From assembly GCA_902495075.1 (NCBI GenBank), contig CABUVO010000012.1, forward strand, positions 41,088 to 105,087: 64,000 nucleotides of DNA, in the 5' to 3' direction. Both the position numbers and the translations under genes were made by a program. This stretch comes from an uncultured Porphyromonadaceae bacterium (lineage in GTDB: Bacteria; Bacteroidota; Bacteroidia; Bacteroidales; Muribaculaceae). Each line of letters opens with the position of its first letter. Positions within the stretch are counted from its first letter, which is position 1. Below the pieces are notes generated by a model. The model saw nothing but the letters and a program-made list of their open reading frames with translations. It made no database searches and was not told the DNA's origin. Shown in pieces: positions 60,826 to 64,000 of this stretch.

Positions 60826-62933
60826 GAATAAACCTCAATATTATTAAGCTGACAACGGCAATACTTTTTGCCGTTGTCAGTATTCCACTTTCAGCGCAAA
60901 ACCGGCTGACGTTATCGAACGTATCCGGAGATGCGCAGAGCACTCAGACCGTGCGCGTGTCTTTAGGGAACGACGTGCCTCTCTCCGGTCTGCAGCTTCT
61001 CTTGGATATCCCTCCAGGCAGTTGTGAGGTTAAGGCATCATCTGTTTCGACAAGCGGAAGAGCTATAAATATGTCTTCTTCGGTTGGATACAAGGACGGC
61101 AAGATTTCGCTGATGCTTTATTCTACATCGAAGGCTACGATAGCTGCAGGTTCAGGAGAAATCGCCATGTTTGAGATTGTGATGGGTGAGGATCCTTTGG
61201 ATTTGCACGTCGTGCCTGTTGTGAAGACTACTGATGCTTTCGGCAATGTCGTTGCAATGCAAGCAGAGGAATTCGGCATGAAATGTCTTAAAGCGAAACT
61301 TGAGATACCGGAGAAAACGATAGATTTCGGTCGCGTGCCGCTGAACCAAACGCCTGTGAAGTATGTGACACTGACCAATGCCGGCACGTCGCCTCTTGAA
61401 ATAAATGCGGTGACATTCAGTGAAAGTGTATTCAGTGTTGCAACTTCCGTGCCTCTGAATATCGCTCCCGGCGGTTGCGCTCAGTTGGAAGTCAGATTTG
61501 CTCCCGAAGAGAGGGGAGAGTTGACAGCCAACATGGCGATTGATTGCAACAGCCGCGACACTTACAATGCCTTGACTTTGAAAGCGACACCTTTCTCGGT
61601 CAATGAACTGCATATCGGCGATGTGTCGGGTGAGAGCGATAGCGAAGTGATCGTACCTTTAAGCATCAACAATATGGATGCTATCAACGGTTTTACGGTG
61701 GAGATTACACTGCCGTCACAGTTGGAATATGTTGAAAACAGCTTTAAACTGAATGAGAGGGCATCCGCGCTGACACTCTCTGCCACATGCACGGATAATA
61801 AACTTCGGGCTACGGCTTATTCTCTGAAGAATGAAACTCTCCAGGGGAATGACGGTGAGGTCGCTTCGTTTAAAGTGAGATTGAGCGGCAGGAATTCCTG
61901 CGAGCTGAAAACGGATAAGGCAGTGCTCTCGGCTATCTATCGCGGAGAAGTGACGGATGTGCTCTCGGCTTCCTATCCGGGGAATGTGAGTATCAATTAT
62001 CCTCTTATAAGTGTGGACTCAGAATTGTCGCTTGGTCGTACACCGGTGCCTGAGAAAGCCATCGCAACTCTTGATATCCGCAATTATGGTAACTCTCCGT
62101 TGGTTGTAAGCCGAGTGGAATCGGATTCGGAACTGATCAAGGTAGACACGCAATTGCCTATAACAATTGCGTCAGGGGAGTCTGTGCCTGTTCTGGTTTC
62201 TTGTGAAGGAACTTACGAAGGAGATCTGGCAGGAATCTTGAATGTATATTCAAATGACCCCGACCAGAGACTGATAAAAGTGAATTGCTCGGGCACAAGA
62301 TATGCCTGCAATGAACTCTCGTTCTCCGCGGAAGAGACGCCGGCATATACAGGTATCTTGCATCTGAAAGTAAACCTCTCAAACTATGACACCGTAAGCG
62401 GATTGCAGTTTGATATCACTTACCCGGCATCTCATTTTGCTGCGCTTGATGATATCGAGACTGTAGGTAGATGCGAGGGAATGACGGTTGCCCGGAGGAA
62501 TATATTCGAGGGCGTTGATCGCTTTTTCTGCTATTCAATGAGTGGTAAAAGTATCGATTCTGGTGATGATACAATTCTTGTTATACCGTTCGAAATACTT
62601 GACGAGAATAAGACCGGAACACTCAATGTGAAAGTAAGCGAAATCAATATCGGTACGCCCGCTTTGGAAAACAAGAATTCCACATTAGGTGATATCTCTT
62701 TCGATGTGACGCTGACTGACTGGTTGAGAGGTGATGCTGATTGCAACGGTGTTGTGGATTCAAATGATGCGGTAGCCGCTACGAACCATTATATGGGTAC
62801 ATTCGTGGTTCAAAAATTCAAGAATGCCGATATCAATGAAGACTCTATCATTGATGCGCAGGATTCAGCTGCTATATGTAATATTTACCTTACCGCAAAG
62901 AGGAGTGGTAAAAAACAAAGGAATAACAAATGA
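60822..62933 (+). CDS. Secreted multi-cohesin-like protein with C-terminal dockerin-like repeat
   Basis: 703 residues from the ATG at 60822 (ATGA overlap with the protease stop); signal peptide about 1-25. Three cohesin-like beta domains are inferred at about 26-160 (VRVSLGNDVPLSGLQLLLDIP), 268-395 (VIVPLSINNMDAINGFTVEITLP) and 497-635 (HLKVNLSNYDTVSGLQFDITYP), separated by two ASH/Hydin-like domains (KTIDFGRVPLNQTPVKYVTLTNAG; LSLGRTPVPEKAIATLDIRNYG). A dockerin-like pair closes the protein (GDADCNGVVDSNDAVAATNHYM and DINEDSIIDAQDSAAICNIYL). The very end is basic (KRSGKKQRNNK) and lacks an obvious T9SS tail. A scaffold-like role for the neighbouring protease is inferred from the architecture. 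Confidence 0.78.
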   Translation: MRINLNIIKLTTAILFAVVSIPLSAQNRLTLSNVSGDAQSTQTVRVSLGNDVPLSGLQLLLDIPPGSCEVKASSVSTSGRAINMSSSVGYKDGKISLMLYSTSKATIAAGSGEIAMFEIVMGEDPLDLHVVPVVKTTDAFGNVVAMQAEEFGMKCLKAKLEIPEKTIDFGRVPLNQTPVKYVTLTNAGTSPLEINAVTFSESVFSVATSVPLNIAPGGCAQLEVRFAPEERGELTANMAIDCNSRDTYNALTLKATPFSVNELHIGDVSGESDSEVIVPLSINNMDAINGFTVEITLPSQLEYVENSFKLNERASALTLSATCTDNKLRATAYSLKNETLQGNDGEVASFKVRLSGRNSCELKTDKAVLSAIYRGEVTDVLSASYPGNVSINYPLISVDSELSLGRTPVPEKAIATLDIRNYGNSPLVVSRVESDSELIKVDTQLPITIASGESVPVLVSCEGTYEGDLAGILNVYSNDPDQRLIKVNCSGTRYACNELSFSAEETPAYTGILHLKVNLSNYDTVSGLQFDITYPASHFAALDDIETVGRCEGMTVARRNIFEGVDRFFCYSMSGKSIDSGDDTILVIPFEILDENKTGTLNVKVSEINIGTPALENKNSTLGDISFDVTLTDWLRGDADCNGVVDSNDAVAATNHYMGTFVVQKFKNADINEDSIIDAQDSAAICNIYLTAKRSGKKQRNNK

Positions 62934-63637
62934 AGAAAATTTTATTGACATTGATATCTGTTTTGACTGCGATTCCGGGAGTGTATGCTCAGTCGGGAAA
63001 GCTGACAACAACCAAAACCGAGGATCTGAAAGTATGGCTTGAGATTCCGACTATTATTGCAGACGGAAAGACGGTAAATTATATTAAAGTGTTTGAGCAT
63101 GATAATAATCACACTTACACTGCGTTTAATATGGAGATAGTCTTTCCGATGCAAGGGATGTCTGTGAATAAGGTTAAAAATGGTAGAGTAGAGGTAAACG
63201 ATATCTTTCTGACCGATCGGAACAGTGGAGTTCACACAATAGACTGCAATATGCTAAATGGAGATGATCTCCGAATTATCTCAATAGCACAAAGTAATGC
63301 AGAACTATTCCCTGATGATGCGGATGGGAATCCTCTTGATCATTTGTTCACGGTTGGACTTATTGCGGATCCTTCGATTGCCTCCGGAGATTATAAGATT
63401 AAGTTCGAAGGTATCAAATTTGTGATGAAAGACGGAAATGCATGTGTGCCGGTAGATGATCCGGTTTCGTATGTGATGGAGGTTAATAATCCTGATAATC
63501 CAACGGGTGTGGAAGAGGTCGAAGCTGAGGCTCTTGATCCTGCCGCCTGTTATGATTTACAAGGCAGAAAGGTGAATCCAACGGCTGCCAAAGGGAAGAT
63601 AGTGGTAAGTAAAGGACATAAATACCTTGTAAGATAA
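62930..63637 (+). CDS. Small secreted cohesin-like protein with sorting tail
   Basis: 235 residues; signal peptide about 1-20. One beta-rich domain (VNYIKVFEHDNNHTYTAFNMEIVFP, then HLFTVGLIADPSIASGDYKIKF) resembles the cohesin-like modules of the previous protein. The C-terminus (ACYDLQGRKVNPTAAKG, then KGHKYLVR) is the short sorting tail common in Muribaculaceae and Prevotella-type secreted proteins. Its start overlaps the previous stop by 4 bp, making it the third gene of a coupled operon. Function not known. Confidence 0.72.
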   Translation: MKKILLTLISVLTAIPGVYAQSGKLTTTKTEDLKVWLEIPTIIADGKTVNYIKVFEHDNNHTYTAFNMEIVFPMQGMSVNKVKNGRVEVNDIFLTDRNSGVHTIDCNMLNGDDLRIISIAQSNAELFPDDADGNPLDHLFTVGLIADPSIASGDYKIKFEGIKFVMKDGNACVPVDDPVSYVMEVNNPDNPTGVEEVEAEALDPAACYDLQGRKVNPTAAKGKIVVSKGHKYLVR

Positions 63638-63689
63638 GACCTTTCTTATCAGTTTATTTAGCTATTGACTTGCAATCTATATATGAGAG

Positions 63690-63727
63690 GGGTGCGCTTC
63701 ATCAGATTCCGGAAGCGCACCCTTTTT
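63690..63727 (+). terminator. Intrinsic terminator of the protease operon
   Basis: GGGTGCGCTTC (63690-63700) pairs perfectly with GAAGCGCACCC (63712-63722), followed by TTTTT. Confidence 0.93.
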
Positions 63728-63810
63728 GCCAAATTACTGAACAAATTCGCGCCAAATTACTGAATAAACTCGCGCCAAATTACCGAATAAACTCGCGCCA
63801 AATTACCGAA
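63728..63810. repeat. 23-bp tandem repeat, about 3.6 copies
   Basis: Units at 63728-63750, 63751-63773, 63774-63796 and a partial at 63797-63810, consensus GCCAAATTACYGAAYAAAYTCGC. They are head to tail without spacers, beginning right at the T-run of the terminator. Confidence 0.9.
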
Positions 63811-64000
63811 TTTTGTAAAAGTAAAAAGATTGGCAGTATGTTTTAAGTGCTGGTGTCAGGTTAAATATCTGAACGCCAAGGCGCGAAGGGGCAAAGTTTG
63901 ATTCGAATATCGGAAGGTCGCTTAGCTTCTGCGAAGACGCTGAGCCATCCGGCATCATGTTCGACACTTTGAATTATAATTAGATTAATGTCACGAAAAA
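63811..64000. other. Window end without a gene
   Basis: No ORF with recognisable features. The part 63880-63950 contains GC-rich degenerate units (CGCCAAGGCGCGAAGGGGCAAAG, then GCGAAGACGCTGAGCC in split form), a type of imperfect short-period sequence seen in intergenic DNA. Nothing further can be supported. Confidence 0.4.

Noticed and set aside
63728..63810. CRISPR array
   Set aside because: The repeats are head to tail with no spacers and there are no cas genes.
63880..63950. Start of a GxxExxY-type gene suggested by CGC-AAG periodic sequence
   Set aside because: No open frame or protein motif can be seen before the window ends.

Overview
The window reads as chromosome of a gut-type member of the Bacteroidota, order Bacteroidales, most likely family Muribaculaceae or a close relative (family level is inference). 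Evidence: SusC/SusD pairs, ECF sigma/FecR pairs, many secreted proteins with type IX secretion (T9SS) C-terminal tails, Bacteroidetes-specific families (PorD/DUF4835, DUF5606, long NusB), and repeated matches to the Bacteroidetes promoter TTTG-N19..21-TAnnTTTG. No rRNA, tRNA, CRISPR array, transposase or integrase was seen.

Layout. 1-5373 (+): end of a secreted subtilase, a secreted metallo-beta-lactamase-fold hydrolase and a GH31 glycosidase fused to an endonuclease/exonuclease/phosphatase (EEP) domain. 5430-7112 (+): an orphan ECF sigma/FecR pair. 7188-8216 (-): a LamG-like T9SS cargo protein. 8488-27615 (-): a complete polysaccharide utilisation locus (PUL), read in the order ECF sigma, FecR, small lipoprotein, SusC with an STN signalling domain, SusD, two beta-helix proteins, an EEP/beta-helix protein, an SGNH esterase, GH3 and GH2. 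27775-33747 (-): cstA, PHP phosphatase, ApgM-like mutase, cobU and cobT, with a rhuM gene inserted after cobT between two copies of the last 39 bp of cobT. 33841-35058 (-): a PD40 protein. 35219-38834 (+): etfB, etfA and acyl-CoA dehydrogenase. 38934-40076 (+): rpsF, rpsR, rplI. 40274-51120 (+): a housekeeping run dnaN, exonuclease, coaBC, porD, recN, rlmB, nusB, yajC, ybbR, coaE, DUF5606. 51343-56413 (+): a TonB-dependent receptor and an OB-fold lipoprotein behind a structured leader. 56499-63637 (+): a three-gene, translationally coupled operon of a subtilase with a dockerin, a protein with three cohesin-like modules and a dockerin, and a small cohesin-like protein, behind a structured leader of about 375 nt. 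63728-63810: 23-bp tandem repeats.

How the parts fit. The PUL is probably switched on by the classical SusC-STN to FecR to sigma relay. PorD is a component of the T9SS, and at least six other proteins here look like T9SS cargo. The cobamide genes form the end of a nucleotide-loop pathway without cobS or cobC nearby.

Most unusual signals: (1) the rhuM cassette with a regenerated cobT 3' end; (2) intergenic arrays of G-rich heptamers running from stop codon to start codon in the dnaN-yajC block; (3) a separate family of G-rich decamer arrays, G-rich on the + strand whatever the gene direction; (4) the protease/cohesin/dockerin operon and its leader; (5) two different secreted proteins that carry EEP domains together with glycan-related domains.
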